A stretch of 64,000 nucleotides of DNA, taken from NCBI GenBank assembly GCA_026129465.1, contig JAHCIA010000001.1, forward strand, positions 567,964 through 631,963, written 5' to 3'. Each line of letters begins with the position of its first letter. Position 1 is the first letter of the stretch. Origin of the DNA: Flavobacteriales bacterium (lineage in GTDB: Bacteria > Bacteroidota > Bacteroidia > Flavobacteriales_F > PHOS-HE28). The notes under the pieces are model-generated. The model was not told where the DNA came from, did not search any database, and saw only the letters and a list, made by a program, of their open reading frames with translations. Positions 43,480-54,434 of this stretch are shown in pieces. A program made the translations under genes and the position numbers.

Positions 43480-43923
43480 ATGACCGTTGTCAAGGACCAG
43501 CCGCATTCCCCGTTGAACTTTGTGGTCATGTGGTGGAAGGTCCTCGCCATCTGGTTGCTGTGCATGGTCGGCGCCATCGCCAACGGCAGCCTGCGTCAGT
43601 TCGTCCTCAACCCCGCGATCGGCGCAGCCTGGGGCCATGTCCTCAGTACGTTTCTGTTGGCGATCATCATCCTCGGCATCACCTGGGCCACCATCCGGTG
43701 GATGGGGCCGGCCGATGCGCGGCAGGCATGGGCCATGGGCACCGCCTGGCTGCTCATGACGCTGGTCTTCGAGTTCGGCATGGGCCGTTTCATCAGCCAC
43801 CTGAGCTGGACCGAAATGTTCGCGGACTACAACCTGCTGAAGGGCCGGGTGTGGGTCTTCATCCCCATCATCACGTTCATGGCCCCCTGGTGGATGGCGC
43901 GGATGCGCGGTTTGTTCCATTGA
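43480..43923 (+). CDS. Small integral membrane protein, hypothetical
   Basis: 147 residues from ATG 43480. Four predicted membrane segments (VLAIWLLCMVGAIANGSLRQ, HVLSTFLLAIIILGITWATI, AMGTAWLLMTLVFEFGMGRF, VFIPIITFMAPWWMARM). The sequence is reminiscent of small uncharacterised Bacteroidota membrane proteins; no function is assigned. It is followed after five bases by another small membrane protein, so probably co-transcribed. Confidence 0.68.
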   Translation: MTVVKDQPHSPLNFVVMWWKVLAIWLLCMVGAIANGSLRQFVLNPAIGAAWGHVLSTFLLAIIILGITWATIRWMGPADARQAWAMGTAWLLMTLVFEFGMGRFISHLSWTEMFADYNLLKGRVWVFIPIITFMAPWWMARMRGLFH

Positions 43924-43928
43924 CCGCC

Positions 43929-44258
43929 ATGCGCGCGCTCACCGCGATCAAGCTGCTGCACACCGCCGTGTGGGTCTTCTTCAATGGGGTGATGCTCTAC
44001 CTGCTCTATGCCGTCATCACCGATCGCATCGACCACTGGGTGTGGATCGGCCTTGGGTTATTCGGGCTGGAATGCCTGGTGCTGCTGGTGTACCGGATGA
44101 GCTGTCCGCTCACCCTCGTCGCCCGCCGCTACTCGGACTCCGATAAACCCAACTTCGACATCTACCTGCCCGAATGGCTGGCGCGGCACAACCAGCTCAT
44201 CTACGGCAGCCTGCTGGGGCTGGTGGCCGCAGGGGTGATCTGGCGGGTGGTGGGGTGA
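43929..44258 (+). CDS. Small integral membrane protein, hypothetical
   Basis: 109 residues from ATG 43929. Three predicted membrane segments (LLHTAVWVFFNGVMLYLLYA, WIGLGLFGLECLVLLVYRM, LIYGSLLGLVAAGVIWRVVG) with a short soluble loop PLTLVARRYSDSDKPNFD. It is not recognised. Ends 21 bases before the ffh promoter begins. Confidence 0.68.
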   Translation: MRALTAIKLLHTAVWVFFNGVMLYLLYAVITDRIDHWVWIGLGLFGLECLVLLVYRMSCPLTLVARRYSDSDKPNFDIYLPEWLARHNQLIYGSLLGLVAAGVIWRVVG

Positions 44259-44279
44259 GGCACCTGAGGGGTCTTCGCT

Positions 44280-44313
44280 TTGAACCGACGGCGGATCCGT
44301 CCCGCTACCTTCG
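44280..44313 (+). promoter_or_regulatory. Promoter of ffh
   Basis: TTG at 44280-44282, 23-base spacer, TACCTTCG at 44306-44313, 20 bases before ATG 44334. Confidence 0.55.
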
Positions 44314-44333
44314 TGGCCCCATTGTCAACAAGG

Positions 44334-45674
44334 ATGTTCGAGAACCTCAACGACAAGCTCGAAAGAGCCTTCAAGGTCCTGAAGGGCCAGGGCAAGGTCA
44401 CGGAGATCAACGTGGCCGAGACCATGAAGGAGATCCGGCGCGCGCTGCTGGACGCCGACGTGAATTACAAGACCGCCAAGGATTTCACCGACCGGCTGAA
44501 GGAGAAGGCCCTGGGCGCGAACGTGATCAACGCCATCAGCCCAGGGCAGCTGCTCACCAAGCTGGCCCAGGACGAACTGGCCGAGTTGATGGGAGGCCGC
44601 AATGCGGGCATCAACCTGGGTGGCAACCCCACGGTGATCCTCATGAGCGGCCTGCAAGGCTCGGGCAAGACCACCTTCAGCGGCAAGCTGGCCGGGTACC
44701 TGCGCAAGAAGGGCAAGAAGCCCCTGCTGGTGGCCTGCGACGTGTACCGCCCCGCCGCCATCGATCAGCTGGAGACGCTGGGCAAGCAGCTGGACATCGC
44801 CGTGTTCAGCGACCGCGAGAGCAAGGACCCGGTGGCCATCGCGCAGAAGGCCATCGCCCACGCCAGGCTGCACGGCTACACGGCCGTGATCGTGGACACC
44901 GCCGGCCGCCTGGCGGTGGACGAGGCGATGATGGACGAGATCACCCGCGTGAAGAAGGCCATCCAGCCTCAGGAGACGCTCTTCGTGGTGGACAGCATGA
45001 CCGGCCAGGACGCCGTGAACACCGCCAAGGCCTTCAACGAACGGCTGGACATCGACGGCGTGGTGCTTACGAAACTGGACGGCGACACGCGCGGCGGTGC
45101 GGCGCTGAGCATCCGCAGCGTGGTGGACAAGCCGATCAAGTTCATCGGCACGGGCGAGAAGATGGAGGCGCTGGACGAGTTCCACCCGGACCGCATGGCC
45201 GGCCGCATCCTGGGCATGGGCGATGTGGTGAGCCTGGTGGAACGCGCCCAGGAGCAGTTCGATGAGAAACAGGCCCGCGAGCTGAACCGGAAGCTGCAGA
45301 AAGACCAGTTCGGTTTCGACGACTTCCTGGAGCAGATCGGGCAGATCAAGAAGATGGGCAACATGAAGGACCTCATGGGCATGATCCCCGGCGTGGGCAA
45401 GGCCATGAAGGACCTGGACATCCCGGACGACGCCTTCCGCCACATCGAAGCGATGATCGGCAGCATGACACCCGATGAGCGCCGCGAACCGAGCATCATC
45501 AATGGCAGCCGCCGGCAGCGCATCGCCCGGGGCAGCGGCCGCGACATCAGCGAGGTGAACAAGCTGATGAAGCAGTTCGAGGAGACCCGCAAGATGATGA
45601 AGATGATGGGCGACAAGACGAAGATGAAGGCGATGATGCAGCGGATGCAGCAGGCGCAGGGGATGAGGCGGTAG
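44334..45674 (+). CDS. ffh: Signal recognition particle GTPase Ffh (SRP54)
   Basis: 446 residues from ATG 44334. NG domain: helix bundle [21 protein letters not shown]-loop [22 protein letters not shown] ([16 protein letters not shown]), [13 protein letters not shown], and the GTPase insertion [15 protein letters not shown]. The C-terminal methionine-rich M domain runs from about 320 ([20 protein letters not shown], ending with [16 protein letters not shown]). It targets inner-membrane and secretory nascent chains with SRP RNA, which I did not find in this window. Confidence 0.97.
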   Translation: MFENLNDKLERAFKVLKGQGKVTEINVAETMKEIRRALLDADVNYKTAKDFTDRLKEKALGANVINAISPGQLLTKLAQDELAELMGGRNAGINLGGNPTVILMSGLQGSGKTTFSGKLAGYLRKKGKKPLLVACDVYRPAAIDQLETLGKQLDIAVFSDRESKDPVAIAQKAIAHARLHGYTAVIVDTAGRLAVDEAMMDEITRVKKAIQPQETLFVVDSMTGQDAVNTAKAFNERLDIDGVVLTKLDGDTRGGAALSIRSVVDKPIKFIGTGEKMEALDEFHPDRMAGRILGMGDVVSLVERAQEQFDEKQARELNRKLQKDQFGFDDFLEQIGQIKKMGNMKDLMGMIPGVGKAMKDLDIPDDAFRHIEAMIGSMTPDERREPSIINGSRRQRIARGSGRDISEVNKLMKQFEETRKMMKMMGDKTKMKAMMQRMQQAQGMRR

Positions 45675-45708
45675 ATGCCGGCCTCAGCATTCGTCTATCT
45701 TCGTCGGC

Positions 45709-46599
45709 ATGCCGGAAGTGACCACTTACCAATTGCTGGATGGCCGTGCGGCGTCAAAAGCCATACGCGCGGAGATCGCCTCGAAAGCGGCTGAAGTGAA
45801 GGCCCGGCGCGGCCATGCTCCCCATCTGGCCGCTGTGCTGGTGGGTGATGATGGTGCCAGCCGCACCTACGTGGAAAGCAAAGTGAAAGCCTGCGAGAGC
45901 GTGGGCTTCCGCAGCACATTGCTCCGCAAGCCTGCCGACATCACCGAAGCAGGCCTGCTGAAGCTCGTGGACGAGTTGAACAGCGATCCCGAGCTCGATG
46001 GCTTCATCGTACAACTGCCGCTGCCCAAGCACATCGATGCCGACCGCATCACGCTGGCCATTGATCCGCGCAAGGATGTGGATGGCTTCCACCCGGTGAA
46101 CGTGGGCAACATGGTGCTGGGGCTGCCCGGTTTCCTGCCAGCCACGCCGGCCGGCATCGTGGAATTGTTGAAGCACTACCAAGTGCCCACCAGCGGCAAG
46201 CATTGTGTGGTCATCGGCCGCAGCAACATCGTGGGCACGCCCATGAGCATCCTCATGAGCCGCAACAGCGAACCCGGTAACTGCACGGTGACACTCGCGC
46301 ACAGCCGCACCAAGGACCTGGCGGCCATCACCCGCCAGGCCGACATCCTGATCGTGGCACTGGGCAAGCCGGAGTTCGTATCGGCCGATATGGTGAAGGA
46401 AGGCGCCGTGGTGGTGGACGTTGGCATCCATCGTGTGGACGCCCCCGCGCGCAAGAGCGGCTTCCGCTTGCTGGGCGATGTGAAGTTCGATGAGGTGGCA
46501 CCCAAATGCAGCGCCATCAGCCCGGTACCTGGTGGGGTGGGGCCCATGACGATCACCAGTTTGCTGCTGAACACGCTGAAGGCAGCATCGTTGTCATGA
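45709..46599 (+). CDS. folD: Methylenetetrahydrofolate dehydrogenase / cyclohydrolase
   Basis: 296 residues. FolD signatures: the catalytic Lys region [46 protein letters not shown], the Rossmann turn [16 protein letters not shown], and [17 protein letters not shown]. It interconverts one-carbon folates using NADP. A TATCTTCG box at 45696-45703 ends only five bases before ATG, which would make the message leaderless or nearly so. Confidence 0.97.
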   Translation: MPEVTTYQLLDGRAASKAIRAEIASKAAEVKARRGHAPHLAAVLVGDDGASRTYVESKVKACESVGFRSTLLRKPADITEAGLLKLVDELNSDPELDGFIVQLPLPKHIDADRITLAIDPRKDVDGFHPVNVGNMVLGLPGFLPATPAGIVELLKHYQVPTSGKHCVVIGRSNIVGTPMSILMSRNSEPGNCTVTLAHSRTKDLAAITRQADILIVALGKPEFVSADMVKEGAVVVDVGIHRVDAPARKSGFRLLGDVKFDEVAPKCSAISPVPGGVGPMTITSLLLNTLKAASLS

Positions 46600-46653
46600 A
46601 GCGCCCCTGCTGACGTTCTTGTCGATCACATCAGGGTGTCGGTCTAATTGGCC

Positions 46654-46685
46654 TTGCCTGCCCTTAAATGGCGGGGATACCTTGG
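46654..46685 (+). promoter_or_regulatory. Promoter with near-leaderless start
   Basis: TTG at 46654-46656, 21-base spacer, TACCTTGG at 46678-46685, only four bases before ATG 46690. If functional, the message would have essentially no leader. Confidence 0.5.
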
Positions 46686-46689
46686 CAGC

Positions 46690-47430
46690 ATGAACACCCG
46701 GATCACCCTGCTGATCCCATGTCTCGCGACCGGCCTGGTGCTTTCAGGCCAATGTCTGGTGGATATCCCACAGGACACGGTGACGGTCTTCCACGGTTAC
46801 GAACCTCTGGCATGTGCAACGGTGGAAGCCTTGGTGGAGGAGGCTGTTGAACCCTACACCATGGAATGGAGTTCCGGCGTGAGCGGCACACAGATCACTG
46901 TTTGCGACACCATTCCGGGCTGGTACTTCGTCAACCTGCAGGATGCGGAAGGTTGTTCATACATCGATTCCGTGTTCGTGAACGTGGCGGATGTGCGCTG
47001 CGGTGCCAACAACCACAAGGTGCTGGTGTGCCACCTGCCCCCGGGCAATCCGGCCAATATGAAGCAGATCTGCATTGGAGCACCAGCGGTGGCGGCTCAC
47101 CTGGCCCACGGTTGCCTGCTTGGTCCCTGTGCTGTGGTTACTGATAGTGTCCAGACCGATGGGCTGCAACTGACCATCGCACCCAACCCCATGAGCAAGG
47201 TCGCCTCCGTCAACTTCTCCAGCACGACCGATGAGCGGGTGAGTCTTTCCGTGATCGATGCCAGTGGCCGGATGCTCAGCGTGCTGTACGAAGGCGATCT
47301 GGCCGCGGGTGATCCGCGTACGCTATACCTGGACGAAGCGGAGCTGCCGGCGAGCACACACTTGGTCTGGCTTAGGCTGCAAGGCTTATCGGGCGTGATG
47401 GTCCATCGCGCGCTGGTCATCGGCCGCTGA
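46690..47430 (+). CDS. Small secreted T9SS protein with conserved Cys/His motif
   Basis: 246 residues from ATG 46690 with signal peptide (LIPCLATGLVLSGQC). Middle part has a beta-sandwich look with YTMEWSSGVSGTQ and DAEGC. The stretch KVLVCHLPPGNPANMKQICI followed by HLAHGCLLGPC is a recurring Cys-His-rich motif in Bacteroidota surface proteins, possibly a metal or disulfide module. The end (IAPNPMSKVASVNFSST to RALVIGR) is a T9SS type-A sorting domain. Confidence 0.78.
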   Translation: MNTRITLLIPCLATGLVLSGQCLVDIPQDTVTVFHGYEPLACATVEALVEEAVEPYTMEWSSGVSGTQITVCDTIPGWYFVNLQDAEGCSYIDSVFVNVADVRCGANNHKVLVCHLPPGNPANMKQICIGAPAVAAHLAHGCLLGPCAVVTDSVQTDGLQLTIAPNPMSKVASVNFSSTTDERVSLSVIDASGRMLSVLYEGDLAAGDPRTLYLDEAELPASTHLVWLRLQGLSGVMVHRALVIGR

Positions 47431-47436
47431 TCCGGC

Positions 47437-47859
47437 TCAGTCCTCTTTGAAGGTCTCGATCGTCGCGCGGCGTTCCACCAGATCGGTGAACCTGCCGTTG
47501 TACCGAGTGGCCCGCACAATGTGGTTGTCGATCCAGTGGTAGTTGCCGCCGCGCGGCTTGCCGAACAGGCACGCGTGGTACTTGAAGCCATGCTTGCTCA
47601 ACCAAGCTTCGGTAACCGCGCGATGCTCCTCCAGGCGGCTGGTGAAGAAGGTAATGATGTGCCCTTCGTCGTACCACTTGTTGCAGATCTCCAGCGCGCC
47701 CTCGTATATCGCCGCCGTGGCCATGCGCTCGGGCTCCTCGTTGGGGATGTCCTCGCAGATGGTGCCGTCGATGTCGATCAGGAAGTTCTTCTTCCCCTCG
47801 GGCAGTTTGGGGCTGATGCGTTTGCCGTTGTCGAAGGCGTCGTGGAGGTGGTCGCTCAT
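47437..47859 (-). CDS. HAD-like phosphatase of unknown substrate
   Basis: 140 residues. HAD motif I as NFLIDIDGTICEDIPNEEPE (two Asp in DIDGT), motif II region IITFFTSRLEEHRAVTEAWL, and later GGNYHWIDNH and VERRATIETF. Short HAD proteins like this are often named phosphoheptose-isomerase-like in Bacteroidota. It may act on a sugar phosphate. Convergent with the T9SS protein gene, followed on the same strand by no other gene until the boundary; its upstream neighbour on that strand is acs, 13 bases away, likely co-transcribed. Confidence 0.78.
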   Translation of the reverse strand: MSDHLHDAFDNGKRISPKLPEGKKNFLIDIDGTICEDIPNEEPERMATAAIYEGALEICNKWYDEGHIITFFTSRLEEHRAVTEAWLSKHGFKYHACLFGKPRGGNYHWIDNHIVRATRYNGRFTDLVERRATIETFKED

Positions 47860-47872
47860 GGAACGAAGGTCG

Positions 47873-49789
<1,917 letters not shown>

Positions 49790-49989
49790 GCTTGAGGCTA
49801 GTTCACGACGAAGTTGGCGATCGGGGCCGGAACAGGAGCGACCGAACTGGCCAGCACGGCTGGCCATCTTGTGATCGACGATAGTTTTTCAACATTCATC
49901 GATATATTTTTCACATTCGTCTTGACAATGTGATCCGTCTTGGTGCAACTTGCGCCCACTCTTCAGGGAGGCCCAAACCCCTCTCTGAC

Positions 49990-50148
49990 ATGTGGCCGAT
50001 ACAAACCATTACGCTGTTGCTCTGTTTGACCGACGATGAACAACTGTTCGCCCAAGCCATTCCACCTGTGGATGCACTCCCGGCCGTGGAATGCCTGGCG
50101 CCAGAACCGAATGTGGAGGAGGATGCCTTGACGATCATGGTTGTCTGA
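49990..50148 (+). CDS. Possible small protein (52 residues), doubtful
   Basis: An ATG frame of 52 residues begins MWPIQTITLLLCLTDDEQLF and ends in an acidic stretch, PEPNVEEDALTIMVV. A strong terminator-like hairpin lies about 50 bases downstream. It could be a real small peptide, part of an untranslated RNA, or chance. The frame also runs upstream to 49930. Confidence 0.28.
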   Translation: MWPIQTITLLLCLTDDEQLFAQAIPPVDALPAVECLAPEPNVEEDALTIMVV

Positions 50149-50198
50149 GCGGCGGCGTTGCACCCGAAAGATCCCAGGCCGACAGGTCTGGTTCCCCA

Positions 50199-50238
50199 GA
50201 CCCCGGTACCACTGCCCTGGTGCCGGGGTCGCCTTTTC
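50199..50238 (+). terminator. Rho-independent terminator-like hairpin
   Basis: GACCCCGGTACCA (50199-50211) pairs with TGGTGCCGGGGTC (50218-50230), one wobble, six-base loop, then GCCTTTTC. It is well placed to end a short transcript from the acs-divergent promoter area. A second small hairpin, GGTCTG/CAGACC, precedes it at 50185-50202. Confidence 0.7.
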
Positions 50239-50301
50239 TGGGGTGTGGTCGTCCATGGTGATGGACCCATGCGGCCGCGAGGGGAGGCTGTGCTGAAGCC
50301 C

Positions 50302-50309
50302 TACTTTCG
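50302..50309 (+). promoter_or_regulatory. -7 promoter box (TACTTTCG) for the beta-helix gene
   Basis: TACTTTCG ends 19 bases before ATG 50329, a variant of the window's TAnnTTYG boxes. Confidence 0.4.
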
Positions 50310-50328
50310 CCGCCTCGAAACCAACGAC

Positions 50329-51558
50329 ATGAAGAACTACCTGATCATCGCATTGGCGCTGTGCTCGGCGCCTTGCCTGGCCGTGGACCGCATCGTGGAG
50401 GAATTCGGTGTTCCCCCGGCCTTTCCCAGCATCGCTTCGGCCATCACAGCGGCCAACGACGGCGACCGCATCATCATCAAGAACCGCGCGGGCGGTGTGC
50501 CTTGGATCGAAACCATCAACGTGGCCAAGAGCCTGGAGTTCCTCAGCTTCGATAACAACGGTTTCTTCAACGTGCAGGGGAACTGGACGCTCACGGCCGC
50601 CACCGGGCGGGTGATCCGGATCATCGGCATGTACAACACCAGCGGCTCCATCACCAGCTCGGGTACGGGCACGGTGGGCAGTGCGAGCGTGTCCATACTC
50701 GACAGCCGCTTGGTGAACGGGAACATGACCCTCACCACGGCGGTCTTCAAGAACGAAGTAGTGGGGTGCACATTGGAGAGCGGACGCATCCACCTGAACA
50801 TGGGGAGTGTGATCGGTTGCAACATCAACAACCAGGGTGTGGGCCACGCCATCTACATCAACTCGGCGGCGGCCTTCCAGAACGACACCAGCGCCGTGGT
50901 GGGCAACATCGTCGTGAGCACGGACTCCAGCCCCGCGATCTTCATGCTCACGCCGGCGCAGGTGGTGCATGTGCGCAACAACTACATCCGCCACAGCAAC
51001 GAGGGCATCCGGCTGAACAGCGGCAACACCCAGGCCGTGCCCAACCTGATCAGGAACAACACCATCGTGGCCTTGGCCGGCAGTGTCAACAACGGCATCA
51101 ACCTGGGCAGCTTGTCCTCCAACTCCGTTTGGGAGGTGATGAACAACGCGATACGTGCCAACACGGGCAATACGAAGCGCGGTGTGCACAACGGTGGTTC
51201 GCTCGGCAATGCCCAGGTCAACGTGTACTGGAACGTGTTCGATGCTTCGCTGACCGTTCCGGTCGCGACCGGTTTCACCTTCGTGGGGAACAATGTGGAG
51301 GGCGGCAATGTGAACGTGGACCTGGCCACAGGTGCGTTGGAGGCAGGCAGCTCGGGCATCGATCAAGCCAATCCCGCCGCGCCCTTCTTCGACCTGGACC
51401 TGAGCTTGGGCGATGCGGGCGCTTACGGCGGCAGCTATACGCTGGTGAACTTCCATCCGCTGCACACCGGCGCGGCCCGCGTTTTCCTGGCCGGGCATCC
51501 CTACAACATCCGCGAAGGCGCCACGCTGCGTGTGAAGGCCAAAGCTTGGGACCGCTAA
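50329..51558 (+). CDS. Secreted parallel beta-helix protein
   Basis: 409 residues from ATG 50329 with a clear signal peptide (MKNYLIIALALCSAPCLA). The body is rich in regularly spaced Asn/Ile/Val/Gly with ladders like GNMTLTTAVFKNEVVGCTLE and NNYIRHSNEGIRLNSGNTQA, characteristic of right-handed beta-helix (pectate-lyase-like or surface) proteins. No catalytic residues can be named. No T9SS tail is visible at the end. It precedes the triple-repeat T9SS gene by 10 bases; the pair is probably an operon. Confidence 0.8.
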   Translation: MKNYLIIALALCSAPCLAVDRIVEEFGVPPAFPSIASAITAANDGDRIIIKNRAGGVPWIETINVAKSLEFLSFDNNGFFNVQGNWTLTAATGRVIRIIGMYNTSGSITSSGTGTVGSASVSILDSRLVNGNMTLTTAVFKNEVVGCTLESGRIHLNMGSVIGCNINNQGVGHAIYINSAAAFQNDTSAVVGNIVVSTDSSPAIFMLTPAQVVHVRNNYIRHSNEGIRLNSGNTQAVPNLIRNNTIVALAGSVNNGINLGSLSSNSVWEVMNNAIRANTGNTKRGVHNGGSLGNAQVNVYWNVFDASLTVPVATGFTFVGNNVEGGNVNVDLATGALEAGSSGIDQANPAAPFFDLDLSLGDAGAYGGSYTLVNFHPLHTGAARVFLAGHPYNIREGATLRVKAKAWDR

Positions 51559-51568
51559 GCCCACTGCC

Positions 51569-52633
51569 ATGAGCTTGACCAAGTCCTTCCTGTTGCTGGC
51601 GGGCTGGCTGTTGGGCCTTTCGCTCGCCGCACAGCACATCACAGCCGCTGAATATTTCTGGGACACCGACCCTGGCGCGGGGAACGGCACGCCCATACCA
51701 GCCGTGGACGGCAACTTCAACGATGCGTTGGAAGCCATCCTGCTGGAGACCGCCACACTGCCCGCCGTGGGCCAACATACGCTGGGCATTCGTGCCCGTG
51801 ACCTGAACAACGCCTGGGGTCCGGTCTTCAGGAAAGTGATCGTGGTGGAGCCCTCCTTGCTGAGCCTGCCGGAGATCCGCATTTCACAGGCCGAGTATTT
51901 CTGGGACAATGACCCCGGCCCTGGCAACGGCCTGCCCATGCTCGCTTTCGATGGCGACTTCAACAGCGCACTGGAACAGGTGATGGTGGAGACCGCCGCG
52001 TTGCCCCCGGTGGGTGCCCATGTGCTGGGCATGCGCGCGCGCGATGCACAAGGCGGTTGGGGGCCTGTTTTCCGGGTGGTGGTGGACGTGCTGCCCAATG
52101 CGGTGAGTTTCCCCTCGATCCGCGTCTCATTGGCGGAATACTTCGTGAATGACGATCCCGGTCCGGGCCAGGCCATGCCCATGCTCGCCGTCGATGGTGA
52201 CTTCTCCAGCGCATTGGAGCGGATCCGGGGCGGGGAGATCCCCACGCCGGTCTACTCCGGTGTGAACGTGTTGTGGATGCGTGCCCGTGATGCCCTGGAC
52301 CAGTGGGGGCCGGTGTTCGGCATCGTGGTGAACATCGATACCACCATCGTGGGCACGGTGTCCATCCCGGAACCGGAGCCTCCGGCAAGAGAGGTCATAC
52401 TGCTGCCGAATCCTACCGACGCCGCCAGCGGTTTCATCATCCGCTTCAGCGATGCGCCTGGCGATGTGCGTGTGATGCTGTTGGATGCCGGAGGCAAACG
52501 GGTGGCCGAGCACCATTTCCTGGCGGACAACGAGGTGCGCGTGCCGTTGAATGGCATGGTGCGAGGCCTCTACCACGTGGGCATCTGGTTCCGCGAAGGA
52601 CTGCCCGAATGGCGCAGGCTTGTGGTGCACTGA
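51569..52633 (+). CDS. T9SS-exported protein with three tandem ~90-residue repeats
   Basis: 354 residues. Signal peptide MSLTKSFLLLAGWLLGLSLA. Three near-identical modules follow, each opening with AEYFWDTDPGAGNG or AEYFVNDDPGPGQA, then DGNFNDALE and ending RARDLNNAWGPVF. The acidic DxDPG loop hints at calcium binding, which is inferred. The last ~70 residues (LLPNPTDAASGFIIRF to WRRLVVH) are a T9SS type-A sorting domain. I recognise the repeat as recurring in Bacteroidota secreted proteins but cannot name its function. Confidence 0.82.
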   Translation: MSLTKSFLLLAGWLLGLSLAAQHITAAEYFWDTDPGAGNGTPIPAVDGNFNDALEAILLETATLPAVGQHTLGIRARDLNNAWGPVFRKVIVVEPSLLSLPEIRISQAEYFWDNDPGPGNGLPMLAFDGDFNSALEQVMVETAALPPVGAHVLGMRARDAQGGWGPVFRVVVDVLPNAVSFPSIRVSLAEYFVNDDPGPGQAMPMLAVDGDFSSALERIRGGEIPTPVYSGVNVLWMRARDALDQWGPVFGIVVNIDTTIVGTVSIPEPEPPAREVILLPNPTDAASGFIIRFSDAPGDVRVMLLDAGGKRVAEHHFLADNEVRVPLNGMVRGLYHVGIWFREGLPEWRRLVVH

Positions 52634-52774
52634 ACAAGAGCGGACCGCGTGCAGCTGGGCGGGCCACTGGGTACGCTTTATACTTTTTTCCTGCGCATGC
52701 CTTGGCTGGTACAGAATGGATCCATTCCTTTGGCTGCATTGGCCGCCATACCCACCTTAACACCTCTGTAACAA

Positions 52775-54361
52775 ATGAAGATCTTACTGCCTATCGCTCT
52801 CAGCCTGTGGCTGGGGGCCACACCCCTTATGTCCCAAAGCAAGACCGACCGCGCCTCCGTGAAATGGGGTGTGGAGATGAACGACAGCAAGGATGGCGCT
52901 TTCGAGGAGGTCGTTGGCTATACGGACGACCATGTGTACATGACCGTGTCCGTGAAGAAGGAGGTCTTCTTACGGAAGATGGACAGCAAGCACCGCACGG
53001 TGTACCAGAAGCTCATACCGCTGACCTTCGACAGGAACGACCACACCTTGAAGGAGGTGGTGTTGTTCGGCGACAAGCTGTTGGTGTTCACCACGTTCCT
53101 CGACAAGAAGGACAAGTCCACCTCGGTCTACCTGCGCACGTTCAGTGAAGCGGACATGAAGCCGCTCGGTCGCATCCGCAAACTCTCCACCATTGATGTG
53201 GCAAGCCGCAGGAACACCGGAGCCAGCCAGGTGCGTGTTTCGCCCGGTGACAAGGCCGTGCTGGTCAGCCAGTTGCTGCCATTTGACAAGGATGGGAGCG
53301 AACGCTTCGAACTAAAGGTGTTCGATACAGAGATGAACCCGATCTGGGAGCGAAGCGTGGAACTGCCATACGCCGACAAGGAATTCACAGTGGAGAACGT
53401 CCGTGTGGCCGATGATGGCTCCGTGCTCATGATCGGGATGAAGTATGCCGAAAAGCGGGAGGCCAAGGAGTTGAAGAAGGACGGGAAAGCCACGTACGAG
53501 TACCACCTGCTCGTGTTCCATGGGGACGGTTCACCGGTGGAGGACCATCCCATCACAGTACCGGATAAATTCTTCCAAGACCTCTCGTTGAACATCGGCA
53601 CGGATGGGGACATCCTTTGTGGCGGGTTCTACGGGAGCAAAGGCAGTTTCGCCATCAGTGGCACGTTCTTCCTTCGGCTCGACCGGGAAAGTATGGCGAT
53701 CATCCATTCCAGTTTCAAGGAATTCGAGAAGGACTTCATCACCTCCTACATGACCGAGAAGGAGGAGGCCAAGGCCACCAAAAAGGCAGAGAAAAAAGGG
53801 GAGGAACTGGAATTGCCCAACTACGAGTTGCGTGACATCATTCGTCGCGACGATGGTGGCGTGGTCATGGTGGCCGAGCAGTATCGTTACTATGTGACCA
53901 CCGTCACCACCACGGATGCCAATGGCCGCACGACGATGCGGTACGTCGACAACTATGTCTACAACGACATCATCGTGGTGAACGTGGATCCCAATGGCGA
54001 CATCGTCTGGGCGGCCAAGGTGCCCAAGCGACAGCACAGTGTGAACGATGGCGGCCGCTATTCCTCCTATGCCTTGGTGGTGAAGGACGACCACATCTAT
54101 GTGATGTTCAACGACAGCGGCAAGAACCTGATGCTGCTGCCCGGGGACAAGGTGGAGCCCTTCAAGTACGGCAAGGACATGCTGATCACCCTGGCCACCA
54201 TCAATGCCGATGGCAAGGTGTTCCGGGAGGCGCTGCTGCCGCAGGACAAACGCGATGCGATCACGCGGCCCAAGGCCGGTGTGCAGACCGGCGACGACCG
54301 GCTCTTCATCTACGCCAATTGGAAGAAGACCCACCGGTTCGGTACGGTCACGTTCAACTGA
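52775..54361 (+). CDS. Exported hypothetical protein, beta-propeller-like
   Basis: 528 residues. Signal peptide (MKILLPIALSLWLGATPLMS). The body contains repeated strand patterns such as NVRVADDGSVLMIGMKYAEK and DGDILCGGFYGSKGSFAISG, suggesting a beta-propeller. There is an internal Lys/Glu-rich insertion (EEAKATKKAEKKGEELELPN). No T9SS tail, so likely periplasmic. A TATACTTTTTT box near 52679-52689 may serve as promoter. Function unknown. Confidence 0.72.
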   Translation: MKILLPIALSLWLGATPLMSQSKTDRASVKWGVEMNDSKDGAFEEVVGYTDDHVYMTVSVKKEVFLRKMDSKHRTVYQKLIPLTFDRNDHTLKEVVLFGDKLLVFTTFLDKKDKSTSVYLRTFSEADMKPLGRIRKLSTIDVASRRNTGASQVRVSPGDKAVLVSQLLPFDKDGSERFELKVFDTEMNPIWERSVELPYADKEFTVENVRVADDGSVLMIGMKYAEKREAKELKKDGKATYEYHLLVFHGDGSPVEDHPITVPDKFFQDLSLNIGTDGDILCGGFYGSKGSFAISGTFFLRLDRESMAIIHSSFKEFEKDFITSYMTEKEEAKATKKAEKKGEELELPNYELRDIIRRDDGGVVMVAEQYRYYVTTVTTTDANGRTTMRYVDNYVYNDIIVVNVDPNGDIVWAAKVPKRQHSVNDGGRYSSYALVVKDDHIYVMFNDSGKNLMLLPGDKVEPFKYGKDMLITLATINADGKVFREALLPQDKRDAITRPKAGVQTGDDRLFIYANWKKTHRFGTVTFN

Positions 54362-54434
54362 TCGGGATCTTTCGGTAGTGTGCACCGCCAATTGTCGATC
54401 ATCGGCCAGTGGCGGTGTCGCATTTTTGCCGTCC

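Larger units (their letters stand above)
49790..50328. other. Intergenic region with AT-rich segment, possible small ORF and terminator
   Basis: About 540 bases between acs and the beta-helix gene. 49880-49925 is AT-rich (contains TATATTTT and TTGACA) and is probably the divergent promoter area. A small ORF at 49990-50148, a strong hairpin at 50199-50230 and a -7 box at 50302-50309 are listed separately. Nothing else recognisable. Confidence 0.6.
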
